From the NCBI GenBank assembly GCA_017412055.1, contig JAFQOW010000016.1, positions 39,869 through 103,868 on the forward strand: 64,000 nucleotides of DNA, in the 5' to 3' direction. Within the stretch, counting starts at the first letter, position 1. Every line of letters begins with the position of its first letter. This stretch comes from Lachnospiraceae bacterium (lineage in GTDB: Bacteria > Bacillota > Clostridia > Lachnospirales > Lachnospiraceae). The translations under genes were made by a program, and so were the position numbers. Under the pieces are notes generated by a model. That model saw only the letters and a list, made by a program, of their open reading frames with translations. It had not been told where the DNA came from and did no database searches. Positions 27,015 through 36,350 of this stretch are shown one piece after another.

Positions 27015-27632
27015 ATGAAGGATGAAAAGTATGTCATAGGTCTTACTGGTGGTATAGGAACTGGTAAGTCTATGGTGCTAGAGCACATAAAAAATGAATA
27101 TAATGGTTTTGTTATAGAGGCTGATAAAATAGGTCATGAGATATTTGAATATAATTCTAAGACATATAATAAGGTCTTACAAGCTTTTGGAACTGAAATA
27201 TTAAGTGTCACAGATAATAAGCCTTATATAGATAGAAAAAAGCTTGGACAAATCGTATTTAACAACAAAGAAAAGCTTGAATTACTTAATAGTATTACCC
27301 ATCATGACATTTACCATAAAATAAATGAGCTAATAAATACATGTGACAAGGATTTAATTGTCATTGAAGCAGCCATATTGCCAGATACACCTTTAGTTAC
27401 TTTATGTGATACCTTATGGTACATATATGCAGATAAAGAAACAAGGATAACGCGACTTTTAAAGTATCGCGATATATCTAGAGAAAAAGCACTAAAAATT
27501 ATGGCAAATCAGCCAGATGAGGAACGATTTAAAAATGTATGTCAAGTAGTTATAGATAATAGTTATGATAAAGAAACTACTTTCAAACAGATAAAAGAAC
27601 ATTTACCAGGAGGAAGCTTATGGGCGAATTAA
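27015..27632 (+). CDS. coaE: Dephospho-CoA kinase
   Basis: Last step of coenzyme A synthesis: phosphorylates the ribose 3'-OH of dephospho-CoA. The 205-aa protein has Walker A GLTGGIGTGKSMV, the EADKIGHEIF region that binds the substrate, HHDIYHKI and VIEAAILPDT, and the lid sequence RITRLLKYRDISREKALKIM. The C-terminus QVVIDNSYDKE is standard. It overlaps the next gene by 13 bp; that gene's RBS AGGAGG lies inside coaE. Pairing with polA is common in Firmicutes. Confidence 0.95.
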   Translation: MKDEKYVIGLTGGIGTGKSMVLEHIKNEYNGFVIEADKIGHEIFEYNSKTYNKVLQAFGTEILSVTDNKPYIDRKKLGQIVFNNKEKLELLNSITHHDIYHKINELINTCDKDLIVIEAAILPDTPLVTLCDTLWYIYADKETRITRLLKYRDISREKALKIMANQPDEERFKNVCQVVIDNSYDKETTFKQIKEHLPGGSLWAN

Positions 27633-29731
27633 AATTACCAGATCATCTTGTCTTTGGTCTTGATATAGGAACAAGAAGTATTGTTGGTTCTGTTGGATAT
27701 ATGGATGGCAAGAAATTCAATGTAGCAGGACACTATGTTAAAGAGCATGATACAAGAGCTATGATGGATGGACAGATTCACGACATTGCAAAGGTTGGCG
27801 AGACCATTAACTATGTAAAAAGAGAGCTTGAGAATCAGATAGGACGTCCCCTTAATGATGTATGTATAGCAGCGGCTGGTCGTGTGCTTAAAACAGTTAC
27901 TGTACATGTGGATATGGAAAGAGCTGACGATATGGCAGTGACAGAGGAAGATATATATTCTCTTGATATGCTTGGAGTTGAAAAAGCGTACGATATTATG
28001 CGTGCAGATTTTCCAGATATTGAATTTTACTGTGTGGGCTACACAGTTGTAAAGTATTATATGAATGGATATATAATCGGAAATCTTGAGGGACATAAAG
28101 GCAGAAATGTAGGAGCTGATATTTTGGCAACATTTTTACCAAATGAGGTTATTGAAGATTTGTATTCAGCCACAGGTAATGCTGGCTTAAGTGTTGCAAA
28201 TCTTACTTTGGAGCCTATAGCAGCTATAAACATAGCTATTCCTGAAAATTTCAGATTGTTAAATATAGCCTTGGTAGATGTGGGTGCTGGTACAAGCGAT
28301 ATCTCTATTACAAAGGATGGAAGTATAATCGCTTATGGAATGATTCCTCATGCAGGTGATGAAATTACAGAAGCTATTGTTAGTAGATGTCTATGTGATT
28401 TTAAAACAGCTGAAACTATTAAGCTCAATTCCATGAAGAAGGGTGCAAAATCCATTTCATACAAGGATGTAATGGGATTAAAGCAAAAGCTTACACCTGC
28501 TGATGTGAGAGAAATGTATAAAGATACAGTGGACAATATGACCAGAGAAATCGCTGAGAAGATAAAAGAACTCAATGGTGGCAAGAGTGTTAATGCTGTA
28601 TTTGTCGTAGGTGGTGGAGGTAAAGCCCACGGCTTCACGGAAAGCTTGGCAAATCATTTAGACATTCCTACGCAGAGAGTTGCTTTAAGAGGCGAGGAAG
28701 TATTGGGTGATGTTAATTTCTTGGTAGAAGGCGTAAAAAAGGATCCGTTACTTGTAACACCTATTGGTATTTGCATAAACTTCTACAATCAAAAGAATCA
28801 TTTTGTATATGTTAACATAAATGATGAGCGTATAAAGTTATACGACAATGATCATCTTACAGTTGTAGATGCTGCAATGCAGATAGGTTTTCCAAATGAT
28901 GCATTGTTCCCTAAGAGAGGCCAGTCGCTTAATTTTAATATAAATGGAAAGCTTAAGCTTATAAAAGGCGAATTAGGTGAGCCTGCGCACATAACTGTAA
29001 ACGGTCACGATGCAAATATTAACTCAAAGATAGCAAAGAATGACAGAATTTATATTAAAGAATCGACAGCTGGTGAGGATGCTGTATATACAGTGGGACA
29101 GCTTCCTGAATATAAAGAAAGCATAAGCTTTATTATCAATGGTGTAAGTGTCACCTGTCCAAAATTTGCCGAGGTAAATAAGGAATTAGTCACTGCATCT
29201 TATAGCATCAAGGATGGGGATGAGATATTTATAAGAGATTTTTATTCTGTATTACAGATATTGCAATTTATGGATGTGGATGGTACAGGAAAGACTATAT
29301 ATGTAAATGGACATAAGGCTGACATGGATGAACCAGTATATGGTGGATTTAAGGTCAATATAGAAGATACAGATTACCTTAATGAATCTGAGGATGAAGC
29401 TATTATGGAAGATGTAGAAGAACAGATGGAAGCAACAGATGACTCTAACTCTGAATCTTATGAAAATACAAAGGAAGAGAAGGCGGAAACAAAGAAGACT
29501 ACGCCAGCAGTAAATAATTCAGCAGTTAATCTTGCGATTACTGTAAACGGTACACCAGTAACCTTAAGAAATAAAAGTAGCTATATATTTGTGGATATAT
29601 TAGATTTTTATCCATTTAATACTCAAAAAGCTGGCGGTTCAGACTTGGTTAGAAAGATTAATGGTGTAAATTGTGAATTTACGTCACCTTTAAAAAGTGG
29701 CGATGCAGTAGAAATCTACTGGATATCATAA
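27620..29731 (+). CDS. FtsA-like actin-family cell division protein with C-terminal extension
   Basis: A 703-aa actin-fold protein. The ATPase part (about 10-390) has GLDIGTRSIVGSVGY (phosphate 1), the SHS2-like insertion, ALVDVGAGTSDISITKDG (phosphate 2) and VVGGGGKAHGF (adenosine loop), matching the FtsA/PilM group. Canonical FtsA is about 420 residues; here about 310 further residues contain ubiquitin-like or NTF2-sized segments with repeats of a VNGxxV pattern (ITVNGHDANIN, FIINGVSVTCP, ITVNGTPVTLRN) and an acidic stretch near 595-630. No C-terminal amphipathic membrane helix is evident. Function is inferred only: a cytoskeletal or division factor. Confidence 0.75.
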   Translation: MGELKLPDHLVFGLDIGTRSIVGSVGYMDGKKFNVAGHYVKEHDTRAMMDGQIHDIAKVGETINYVKRELENQIGRPLNDVCIAAAGRVLKTVTVHVDMERADDMAVTEEDIYSLDMLGVEKAYDIMRADFPDIEFYCVGYTVVKYYMNGYIIGNLEGHKGRNVGADILATFLPNEVIEDLYSATGNAGLSVANLTLEPIAAINIAIPENFRLLNIALVDVGAGTSDISITKDGSIIAYGMIPHAGDEITEAIVSRCLCDFKTAETIKLNSMKKGAKSISYKDVMGLKQKLTPADVREMYKDTVDNMTREIAEKIKELNGGKSVNAVFVVGGGGKAHGFTESLANHLDIPTQRVALRGEEVLGDVNFLVEGVKKDPLLVTPIGICINFYNQKNHFVYVNINDERIKLYDNDHLTVVDAAMQIGFPNDALFPKRGQSLNFNINGKLKLIKGELGEPAHITVNGHDANINSKIAKNDRIYIKESTAGEDAVYTVGQLPEYKESISFIINGVSVTCPKFAEVNKELVTASYSIKDGDEIFIRDFYSVLQILQFMDVDGTGKTIYVNGHKADMDEPVYGGFKVNIEDTDYLNESEDEAIMEDVEEQMEATDDSNSESYENTKEEKAETKKTTPAVNNSAVNLAITVNGTPVTLRNKSSYIFVDILDFYPFNTQKAGGSDLVRKINGVNCEFTSPLKSGDAVEIYWIS

Positions 29732-29766
29732 AAATTGTAGCAAACTAAAATGTAAAGGGGAACATT

Positions 29767-30582
29767 ATGGACATAAAACTATGGAAAGAGCTTCTATATC
29801 CATATGAAATGGCTGTAGATGAAATCACATTAAAACTTAACAATATTATAAAAGAATACCATGCGATAGGCGAATATTCTCCTATCGAAATGGTTACTGG
29901 AAGAGTTAAAAAAATTTCAAGTATATTAGAGAAATGTCAAAAGAAGAATATATCTTTAGATGAGATTACAACAAAAATAGAAGATATTGCCGGTATAAGA
30001 ATCATATGTCAGTTTGTAGAAGATATTGATAAAGTTGCTACTTTGTTAAATTCAAGAGATGATATAACTGTAATTCATTCTAAGGATTATGTAAAAAATA
30101 TGAAGCCAAGTGGTTATAGAAGCTATCATATGATTATCGAATATCCTGTGGCAACATTAAAAGGTCCTCAGCGTGTAAAGGTTGAAATACAGATTCGTAC
30201 TTTAGCTATGAATTTTTGGGCAACTATAGAGCATTCACTTCAGTATAAGTATCGTTCTAATATGCCTGAACACATAAGAGAACGTCTATCTGCTGCATCA
30301 CAGGCTATTATTTCATTGGATACTGAAATGAGTTCCATTAGAGAAGAAATTATGGATTCTCAGAACTCCTTCCGTATAAAGGCTAATATTGTAGCTGAGA
30401 TACTTAATATTATCCAAAATCTTTATAAAGTTGCCAATAAGCGTGAAATTGTAAAGATTCAGGATGAGTTTTATCGTGTGTATAAGCAAGGTGATATACC
30501 AGCGTTAGAACATTTCTTAAGAGAGTTAGATGTTATAGCAGAGGGCTACAGAGCTCAAAATGTAGATGAATTTGATGCATAA
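29767..30582 (+). CDS. GTP pyrophosphokinase, small alarmone synthetase
   Basis: Makes (p)ppGpp from GTP/GDP and ATP. The 271-aa single-domain protein lacks the HD hydrolase and the TGS/ACT regulatory domains, so it is a small alarmone synthetase of the YjbM/YwaC type. The synthetase motifs are RVKKISSILEKCQ (ATP-binding Arg/Lys), IEDIAGIRIICQF, YVKNMKPSGYRSYHMII (GTP-binding Tyr loop) and VEIQIRTLAMNFWATIEHSLQYKY with the catalytic Glu. A helical tail follows. RBS AAAGGGG. It sits in a same-strand run with pseudouridine synthase and HAD genes. Confidence 0.93.
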   Translation: MDIKLWKELLYPYEMAVDEITLKLNNIIKEYHAIGEYSPIEMVTGRVKKISSILEKCQKKNISLDEITTKIEDIAGIRIICQFVEDIDKVATLLNSRDDITVIHSKDYVKNMKPSGYRSYHMIIEYPVATLKGPQRVKVEIQIRTLAMNFWATIEHSLQYKYRSNMPEHIRERLSAASQAIISLDTEMSSIREEIMDSQNSFRIKANIVAEILNIIQNLYKVANKREIVKIQDEFYRVYKQGDIPALEHFLRELDVIAEGYRAQNVDEFDA

Positions 30583-30594
30583 AGGAATGTTATT

Positions 30595-31308
30595 ATGATT
30601 ATTCGACTTGATAAATATCTTGCTGATATGGGAATCGGAACACGAAGTGAAGTAAAGGCGGATATTAAAAAGGGAAAAATTAATATAAATGGGATTGTGG
30701 TAAAGGATGCTAATCTTAAGATTGATACTGATAAAGATAAGGTTCTTTATCAGGGCAATCCCATTGTTTATGAAGAATTTGAATACTATATGTTAAATAA
30801 GCCTGCTGGGGTAGTATCTGCTACAACAGATAAAAATGACAAGACTGTAGTAGATTTGATTACTTCAAAGAAAAAGAAGGATTTATTTCCTGTAGGAAGG
30901 CTTGATAAGGATACAGAAGGATTGTTAATTATCTGTAATGATGGAGAATTATGCCATAATCTTTTAAGTCCTAAAAAGCATATTGATAAAACCTACTATG
31001 TTTGCTTGAATGATACACTTTCAAAGGAAGCTGAGGATAGAGTTTGCAAAGGTGTATATATAGAAAAAGATGTAATGTCTATGCCTGCAACTTTAGAAAG
31101 AATCACAGATGATAAGGTATATTTAACTATACAGGAGGGCAAATTTCATCAGGTTAAAAAGATGTTTCACGGAGTTGGACTGGAGGTTACATATTTAAAA
31201 CGAGTGTCTATGGGCGGATTAAAGCTTGATGAGAGGCTGAAAGAAGGAGAATTTAGACCATTGACCAAAGAAGAGATAGAATATTTGAAAGGTGTAAACC
31301 ATGATTGA
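30595..31308 (+). CDS. Pseudouridine synthase, RsuA/RluB/E/F family
   Basis: Isomerises a uridine in rRNA. The 237 aa comprise an N-terminal S4 RNA-binding domain (MIIRLDKYLADMGIGTRSEVKADIKKG, shown by RLDKYLADMG and IKKGKININGI) and a catalytic domain with GRLDKDTEGLLIICNDG, where the Asp after RL is the nucleophile, and HQVKKMFHGVGLEV. LNKPAGVVSATTD is the usual motif I. The short spacing and single S4 domain fit RsuA (16S position 516) better than RluB, but I cannot decide. It overlaps the HAD gene by 8 bp. Confidence 0.9.
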   Translation: MIIRLDKYLADMGIGTRSEVKADIKKGKININGIVVKDANLKIDTDKDKVLYQGNPIVYEEFEYYMLNKPAGVVSATTDKNDKTVVDLITSKKKKDLFPVGRLDKDTEGLLIICNDGELCHNLLSPKKHIDKTYYVCLNDTLSKEAEDRVCKGVYIEKDVMSMPATLERITDDKVYLTIQEGKFHQVKKMFHGVGLEVTYLKRVSMGGLKLDERLKEGEFRPLTKEEIEYLKGVNHD

Positions 31309-31960
31309 TGAATTTAAGGCCGTTTTATTTGATTTAGATGGCACGTTAGTAGATTCTATGTGGATGTGGCATGCTATTGATATAGAATATTTAAATAGAT
31401 TTGGATTGACACCTCCTGAAGATTTATCTGAAGCTATTGAAGGAATGAGCTATGATGAGACAGCTGTTTATTTTAAGGAACGCTTTAACATAAAAGATTC
31501 CTTAGATAAGATAAAATCAGACTGGAAGGAAATGTCTAAGGAAATGTACTGTACTAGGATTCAGCTAAAGGCCGGTGTAATGCGCTTTTTAGATTATCTT
31601 AAGAATAAAAACATTAAGATGTCCATTTGTACAAGTAATAATTACACCCTTGCCAAAGAATTATTGAAGTCACTTAATGTTTATGAATATTTTGATAATA
31701 TAGTGACTGCTGGAATGGTGGGCTTAGGCAAACCAAATCCAGATGTGTATTTAGAAGCGGCTAGACTTCTTGGAATTCCAACAGAGAAATGTATAGTATT
31801 CGAAGATGTTGTACAGGGAATTATGGCAGGTAAAAATGCCGGAATGAAGGTTGTTGCCGTGTTTGATGAAGCTTCAAAAAATACAACTGATAAAAAGAAA
31901 GAATTAGCTGACTATTATGTAGATAGTATTGATGAATTTATAGAGAATTATTGTAATTAA
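31301..31960 (+). CDS. HAD-superfamily phosphatase (beta-phosphoglucomutase-like)
   Basis: A 219-aa haloacid dehalogenase-type hydrolase with a four-helix cap (subfamily IA). The motifs are FDLDGTLVDSMWMW (nucleophile Asp and acid/base Asp), CTSNNYTLAK (motif II), VGLGKPNPDVYLEA (motif III Lys) and IVFEDVVQGIMAGKNAGM (motif IV, with E-D). The acidic pair and GKPxPDxYL favour a small-phosphometabolite phosphatase. The substrate is unknown. Confidence 0.88.
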   Translation: MIDEFKAVLFDLDGTLVDSMWMWHAIDIEYLNRFGLTPPEDLSEAIEGMSYDETAVYFKERFNIKDSLDKIKSDWKEMSKEMYCTRIQLKAGVMRFLDYLKNKNIKMSICTSNNYTLAKELLKSLNVYEYFDNIVTAGMVGLGKPNPDVYLEAARLLGIPTEKCIVFEDVVQGIMAGKNAGMKVVAVFDEASKNTTDKKKELADYYVDSIDEFIENYCN

Positions 31961-31970
31961 GAGGTAATAT

Positions 31971-33893
31971 ATGACTGAAGGTTTTTTACCAATTTCAAAA
32001 GAAGATATGATTAATCGTGGGATAGAACAGTTTGATTTTATCTACGTTATAGGTGATGCCTATGTAGATCACCCTTCCTTTGGACATGCTATAATAAGTA
32101 GAATGCTTGATTCCTACGGATATTCTGTGGGTATTATATCACAGCCCGATTGGAAAAACGAAGAATCTATAGCCATATTTGGTGAGCCTAAATATGGATT
32201 TCTTGTTATGGGCGGAAATATGGATTCTATGGTTAATCATTATTCCGTATCTAAGAAAAGAAGAAGTAATGATGCTTTTACACCAGGCGGAGTTATGGGA
32301 AAGCGACCTGACTATGCAACAGTTGTATATTGCAATCTTATAAGAAGAAAATATAAAAACACACCTATAATAATTGGCGGAATAGAAGCAAGTCTTCGAA
32401 GATTAGCCCATTATGATTATTGGTCTAATAAGGTGAAGCGCTCTATATTATTAGATTCTGGCGCTGATTTAGTTCTATATGGTATGGGAGAGCGTTCTAT
32501 TATAGAAGTGGCTGATGCCCTTAAAAGCGGTATAAATATAAAGGATTTGACATTTATAAGAGGAAGTATATACAAGACAAAGGATATTTCCAATATTTAC
32601 GATTATCATATACTTGCTGATTATGACACAATAAAAGAAGATAAGGTAGAGTTTGCTAAAAGCTTTTATACTCAATATCAAAATACTGATCCTTTTACAG
32701 CAAAAACACTTATTGAGCCATATCCAAATGGTGTATTTATTGTCCAAAATCCTCCTCAGGAGCCACTTAGCAAAGAAGAAATGGATTACACATATTCATT
32801 GCCATATATGAGAACATATCATCCTTCCTATGAGGTTTATGGTGGCGTGCCGGCTATAACAGAGGTTAAATTTTCGCTTATTAGTAATAGAGGATGCTTT
32901 GGTGGATGTAATTTCTGTGCATTAACCTTTCACCAGGGACGAATTATACAGACTAGAAGCCATGAGAGCATCATAGAAGAAGCGGAGAAGATTGCTAATG
33001 ATAAGGATTTTAAGGGATATATACATGATGTAGGTGGTCCTACGGCCAACTTTAGACATACATCCTGTGAAAAGCAACAAACCAAGGGTGTATGTATGAA
33101 TAAACAATGTTTGTTCCCGGAGAAATGTAAAAATCTGTATGTTGATCATAGTGATTATTTGTCCCTACTTAGAAAGCTTAGAGAAATACCGAAGGTAAAA
33201 AAGGTTTTTGTACGTTCAGGAATTAGATTTGATTATTTAATATATGATGAAGACGATACATTCTTTAAGGAACTAGTTGAACATCACATTAGTGGTCAGC
33301 TTAAAGTAGCACCAGAGCATGTTTCTGACAATGTATTATCTAAGATGGGAAAGCCTTCCAATAAGGTATACGAACGTTTTATTAAGAAATATAAGAAACT
33401 TAACGATGATATGGGTAAAAAACAGTTTGTGGTGCCATATCTAATGTCGTCACATCCTGGTTCTACATTAAAGGATGCCATTATATTAGCTGAATATTTA
33501 AGAGATTTAGGATATATGCCAGAACAGGTACAGGATTTTTATCCTACACCATCAACGATTTCTACTTGTATGTATTATACAGGAATAGATCCTAGAACCA
33601 TGGAAAAGATATATGTACCCACAAATCCACATGAAAAGGCTATGCAACGAGCACTTATACAATATCGTAATCCAAAAAATTATGATTTGGTATATGAAGC
33701 TCTTGAAAAAGCTGGAAGAATGGATTTAATAGGCTTTGATAAAAAATGTCTTATTAAGCCTAAGCGCGGTCAAAGCTCGTCATTTACAAATAAAGCTAAC
33801 AATTCAACTAATGATAATAGATTTAACCAAAAAGATTCTAAACCTAAAAAGAAAAAGGCTATTAGAAATGTTCATAAGAAAAAGATTAAATAG
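31971..33893 (+). CDS. YgiQ family radical SAM protein
   Basis: A 640-aa protein of the YgiQ family (UPF0313): conserved N-terminal block [19 protein letters not shown], a central radical-SAM core with the cluster motif [17 protein letters not shown], and a C-terminal region with [10 protein letters not shown] and [21 protein letters not shown]. The extra motif [24 protein letters not shown] is typical of the family. The tail of about 40 residues is strongly basic (Lys/Asn-rich), which suggests nucleic-acid contact. The reaction catalysed is not known. Confidence 0.92.
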   Translation: MTEGFLPISKEDMINRGIEQFDFIYVIGDAYVDHPSFGHAIISRMLDSYGYSVGIISQPDWKNEESIAIFGEPKYGFLVMGGNMDSMVNHYSVSKKRRSNDAFTPGGVMGKRPDYATVVYCNLIRRKYKNTPIIIGGIEASLRRLAHYDYWSNKVKRSILLDSGADLVLYGMGERSIIEVADALKSGINIKDLTFIRGSIYKTKDISNIYDYHILADYDTIKEDKVEFAKSFYTQYQNTDPFTAKTLIEPYPNGVFIVQNPPQEPLSKEEMDYTYSLPYMRTYHPSYEVYGGVPAITEVKFSLISNRGCFGGCNFCALTFHQGRIIQTRSHESIIEEAEKIANDKDFKGYIHDVGGPTANFRHTSCEKQQTKGVCMNKQCLFPEKCKNLYVDHSDYLSLLRKLREIPKVKKVFVRSGIRFDYLIYDEDDTFFKELVEHHISGQLKVAPEHVSDNVLSKMGKPSNKVYERFIKKYKKLNDDMGKKQFVVPYLMSSHPGSTLKDAIILAEYLRDLGYMPEQVQDFYPTPSTISTCMYYTGIDPRTMEKIYVPTNPHEKAMQRALIQYRNPKNYDLVYEALEKAGRMDLIGFDKKCLIKPKRGQSSSFTNKANNSTNDNRFNQKDSKPKKKKAIRNVHKKKIK

Positions 33894-33909
33894 ATAAGGA
33901 GGTAATGTA

Positions 33910-34683
33910 ATGAAAAATATTATAATAATAACAGGTGCATCATCTGGATTTGGACAGCTATTTGCAATGGAACTTGACGGACTGTTTACAAGCATTGATG
34001 AATATTGGTTGATTGCCCGCAAAACAGACCAAATGTTAGAAACATCAAAAGCTATAAAAACACCTTGCCGAATACTCAGCTTAGATTTATCAGTTCGTTC
34101 TAATGTTAAAGAAATAATCAAAGCTGTGGAAAGATATTCCTATGATTGTGAGGATGATGTAAATATAAAAATGCTCATTAATTGTGCTGGATATGGAAAA
34201 TTAGGCGATTTCGCTACTATTGATGAGGAGTATACATCAGGCATGATTGATGTTAATATATCAGCCCTTACATGTATAACAAGAGATTTGATTCCATATA
34301 TGAGAAAAAATAGCCGTATAATCAATATTGCTTCAGCAGCTGCATTTTTACCACAGCCTGGTTTTGCAGAATACGCAGCTACAAAATCATATGTATTAAG
34401 CTTATCTAGAGCTTTAAATGTAGAATTAAGACATAAAAAAATATATGTAACAGCAGTTTGTCCAGGACCAGCAAAAACTAATTTCTTTAATATAGCTGAA
34501 GAAAATGCAAGTTCTCCATGGTATAAGAAATTTTTCTTTGCAGATCCTAAAAAGGTTGTAGATAAAGCTATTAAGGATTGTATGAGAAAAAAGGAAGTAT
34601 CTGTTTATAGCATATCTATGAATCTTTTAAGATTCTTTACAAAAATTATTCCTCATAGAATAATTCTTAAATTCTACAGATAA
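33910..34683 (+). CDS. Short-chain dehydrogenase/reductase
   Basis: A 257-aa Rossmann-fold SDR. The NAD(P)-binding TGASSGFG is at residues 8-15, NCAGYGKLG gives the NAG-like motif, the catalytic Ser lies in NIASAAAFLPQPGF and Tyr/Lys in YAATK, and CPGPAKTNFF follows. Arg after the glycine motif (WLIARKTDQM) suggests NADPH preference. Substrate unknown. AAGGAGG precedes the ATG. Confidence 0.88.
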   Translation: MKNIIIITGASSGFGQLFAMELDGLFTSIDEYWLIARKTDQMLETSKAIKTPCRILSLDLSVRSNVKEIIKAVERYSYDCEDDVNIKMLINCAGYGKLGDFATIDEEYTSGMIDVNISALTCITRDLIPYMRKNSRIINIASAAAFLPQPGFAEYAATKSYVLSLSRALNVELRHKKIYVTAVCPGPAKTNFFNIAEENASSPWYKKFFFADPKKVVDKAIKDCMRKKEVSVYSISMNLLRFFTKIIPHRIILKFYR

Positions 34684-34696
34684 TAAAGAGGTTTAT

Positions 34697-35707
34697 ATGC
34701 AGGAAATTGTCATAAACAAAAACGAAGCTGGTCAAAGATTTGATAAGTATTTATTTAAATATTTCAAGGAGGCACCACAAAGCTTTGTATATAAAATGCT
34801 TAGAAAAAAGAATATTGAGTTGAATAATAAGAAAGCCACAGGAAATGAAAAGCTTACGACAGGCGATATAGTTAAGCTTTTTATGGCCGATGAAACAATT
34901 GCAAAATTCAGAGGCAGGCTATCACATATAGAAGATAAATCTAATGTTATAGATACAAAAGTAGTTGTCGACAACATTGTTTATGAGGATGAGGATATTC
35001 TAGTTGTAAATAAGCCTGCTGGAATTTTATCTCAGAAGGCTTCGCCTAATGACATTTCTATCAATGAAATGATTATTGAATATCTTATTCAAAATAATAA
35101 GCTTACAATGACAGATTTAGATACCTTCAAGCCATCTGTCTGCAATAGACTTGACAGAAATACAAGCGGACTTATAACCTTTGGAAAAACATTGGCAGGG
35201 ATTCAGGATTTATCCTATGGATTTAAAGAGCGAACCTTTGATAAATATTATCTGGCTGTAGTATGGGGAAAGGTTAAAGATAGTTCAAATATATCAGGCT
35301 ACCTTAAAAAAGATAATAAAACAAATAAAGTAACCATAAGCACTAATAAAAATGATGAAGCTTCATATATAGAAACTGCTTATGAACCATTAAAAGTTGG
35401 AAATATAAGTATTAATAATACTGACAAATCGATTACATTATTAAAAATCAAGCTTATTACTGGTAAAACACATCAGATTAGAGCTCATTTATCATCTATT
35501 GGTCACAGCTTACTAGGAGATGATAAATATGGCAATACAAGTTTTAATAAAGAGTTAAAAGCCAAATATAAAATAAAATATCAAATGTTACATTCCTATG
35601 AGCTTCATTTTAATGATACTATCCATACAAAGGCTTTGAAAAATGTACATAATCAAATAATAAAAGCACCTATAAATGAAAATTTTAAAAAGCTTTTTAC
35701 AATATAA
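34697..35707 (+). CDS. Pseudouridine synthase, RluA family (RluC/RluD-like)
   Basis: A 336-aa rRNA pseudouridine synthase with an N-terminal S4-like domain (QRFDKYLFKYFKEAPQSFVYKMLRKKNIELN) and a catalytic domain with VCNRLDRNTSGLITFGKT (nucleophile Asp) and KTHQIRAHLSSIGHSLLGDDKYG. It resembles RluC-type enzymes, which modify 23S rRNA. A second family member is at 52672. The name is inferred from the motifs only. Confidence 0.9.
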   Translation: MQEIVINKNEAGQRFDKYLFKYFKEAPQSFVYKMLRKKNIELNNKKATGNEKLTTGDIVKLFMADETIAKFRGRLSHIEDKSNVIDTKVVVDNIVYEDEDILVVNKPAGILSQKASPNDISINEMIIEYLIQNNKLTMTDLDTFKPSVCNRLDRNTSGLITFGKTLAGIQDLSYGFKERTFDKYYLAVVWGKVKDSSNISGYLKKDNKTNKVTISTNKNDEASYIETAYEPLKVGNISINNTDKSITLLKIKLITGKTHQIRAHLSSIGHSLLGDDKYGNTSFNKELKAKYKIKYQMLHSYELHFNDTIHTKALKNVHNQIIKAPINENFKKLFTI

Positions 35708-35718
35708 TTGAGGAAATT

Positions 35719-36252
35719 ATGGGAACTTGGAATTCGAGAGGTCTTCGTGGTTCAACCCTGGAAGAACTTATAAATATTACAATTGAAAAATATATTGATA
35801 GTGGAATTGCTCTTATACAAAAGATACCTACGCCTATTAAACCTATTAATATAGACAATACTACAAGACATATTACTCTTGCATATTTTGAGCAAAAAAG
35901 TACTGTAGACTACATAGGTGTGGTGCAGGGGATTCCTGTTTGCTTTGACGCTAAGGAATGTACAAAAGATACATTTCCTATGCAAAACATCCATGAACAT
36001 CAGGTTAAGTTTATGGAAAACTTTGAAAAGCAGGATGGAATATCATTTATCATTCTATATTATAGTCACAAGGATGAAATGTATTATTTGCCGTTTTCTT
36101 ATATTAAGAAGTTTTATGATAGAAGCAAACAAAATGACAGAAAAAGCTTTCGCTATGAAGAGATAGATAAAGAGTATAGGATTACAAGTAAAAATGGCGT
36201 CCCTGTCCATTTTTTAGAAGCTTTACAAAAAGACTTAGACAGTAGGTGTTGA
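35719..36252 (+). CDS. recU: Holliday junction resolvase RecU
   Basis: Cuts Holliday junctions in Firmicutes, doing the job of RuvC with RuvAB (15423-17043). The 177-aa protein shows the RecU fold: GTWNSRGLRGSTLEELIN at the N-terminus, STVDYIGVVQGIPVCFDAKEC, where the Asp and the ExK-like DAK bind metal, and the HQVKFMENF helix. The protein lacks the long N-terminal arm of B. subtilis RecU. Its last codons contain the -35 box of the his promoter. Confidence 0.9.
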   Translation: MGTWNSRGLRGSTLEELINITIEKYIDSGIALIQKIPTPIKPINIDNTTRHITLAYFEQKSTVDYIGVVQGIPVCFDAKECTKDTFPMQNIHEHQVKFMENFEKQDGISFIILYYSHKDEMYYLPFSYIKKFYDRSKQNDRKSFRYEEIDKEYRITSKNGVPVHFLEALQKDLDSRC

Positions 36253-36277
36253 CAAATACTAATATATAAGTTAGAAT
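36249..36277 (+). promoter_or_regulatory. Sigma-A promoter of the his operon
   Basis: Consensus TTGACA (36249-36254, overlapping the recU stop), 17-bp spacer, TAGAAT (36272-36277). The leader of about 67 nt has no T-box or leader peptide rich in His that I can see. Confidence 0.75.
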
Positions 36278-36350
36278 AAATCGGTCTAGTAATTAAGTAT
36301 CACACTACTATGCTAAAGTATTTTATTGAAATAAAGGAGACTAGTTTTCT

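Noticed and set aside
27635..28096. Long minus-strand open frame of 153 codons inside the FtsA-like gene
   Set aside because: Shadow of the plus-strand gene; no RBS and Cys/His/Ile-rich composition typical of reverse-frame reading.
36283..36350. T-box or His-rich leader peptide ahead of hisZ
   Set aside because: The leader is only about 67 nt and has no T-box sequence or run of His codons.
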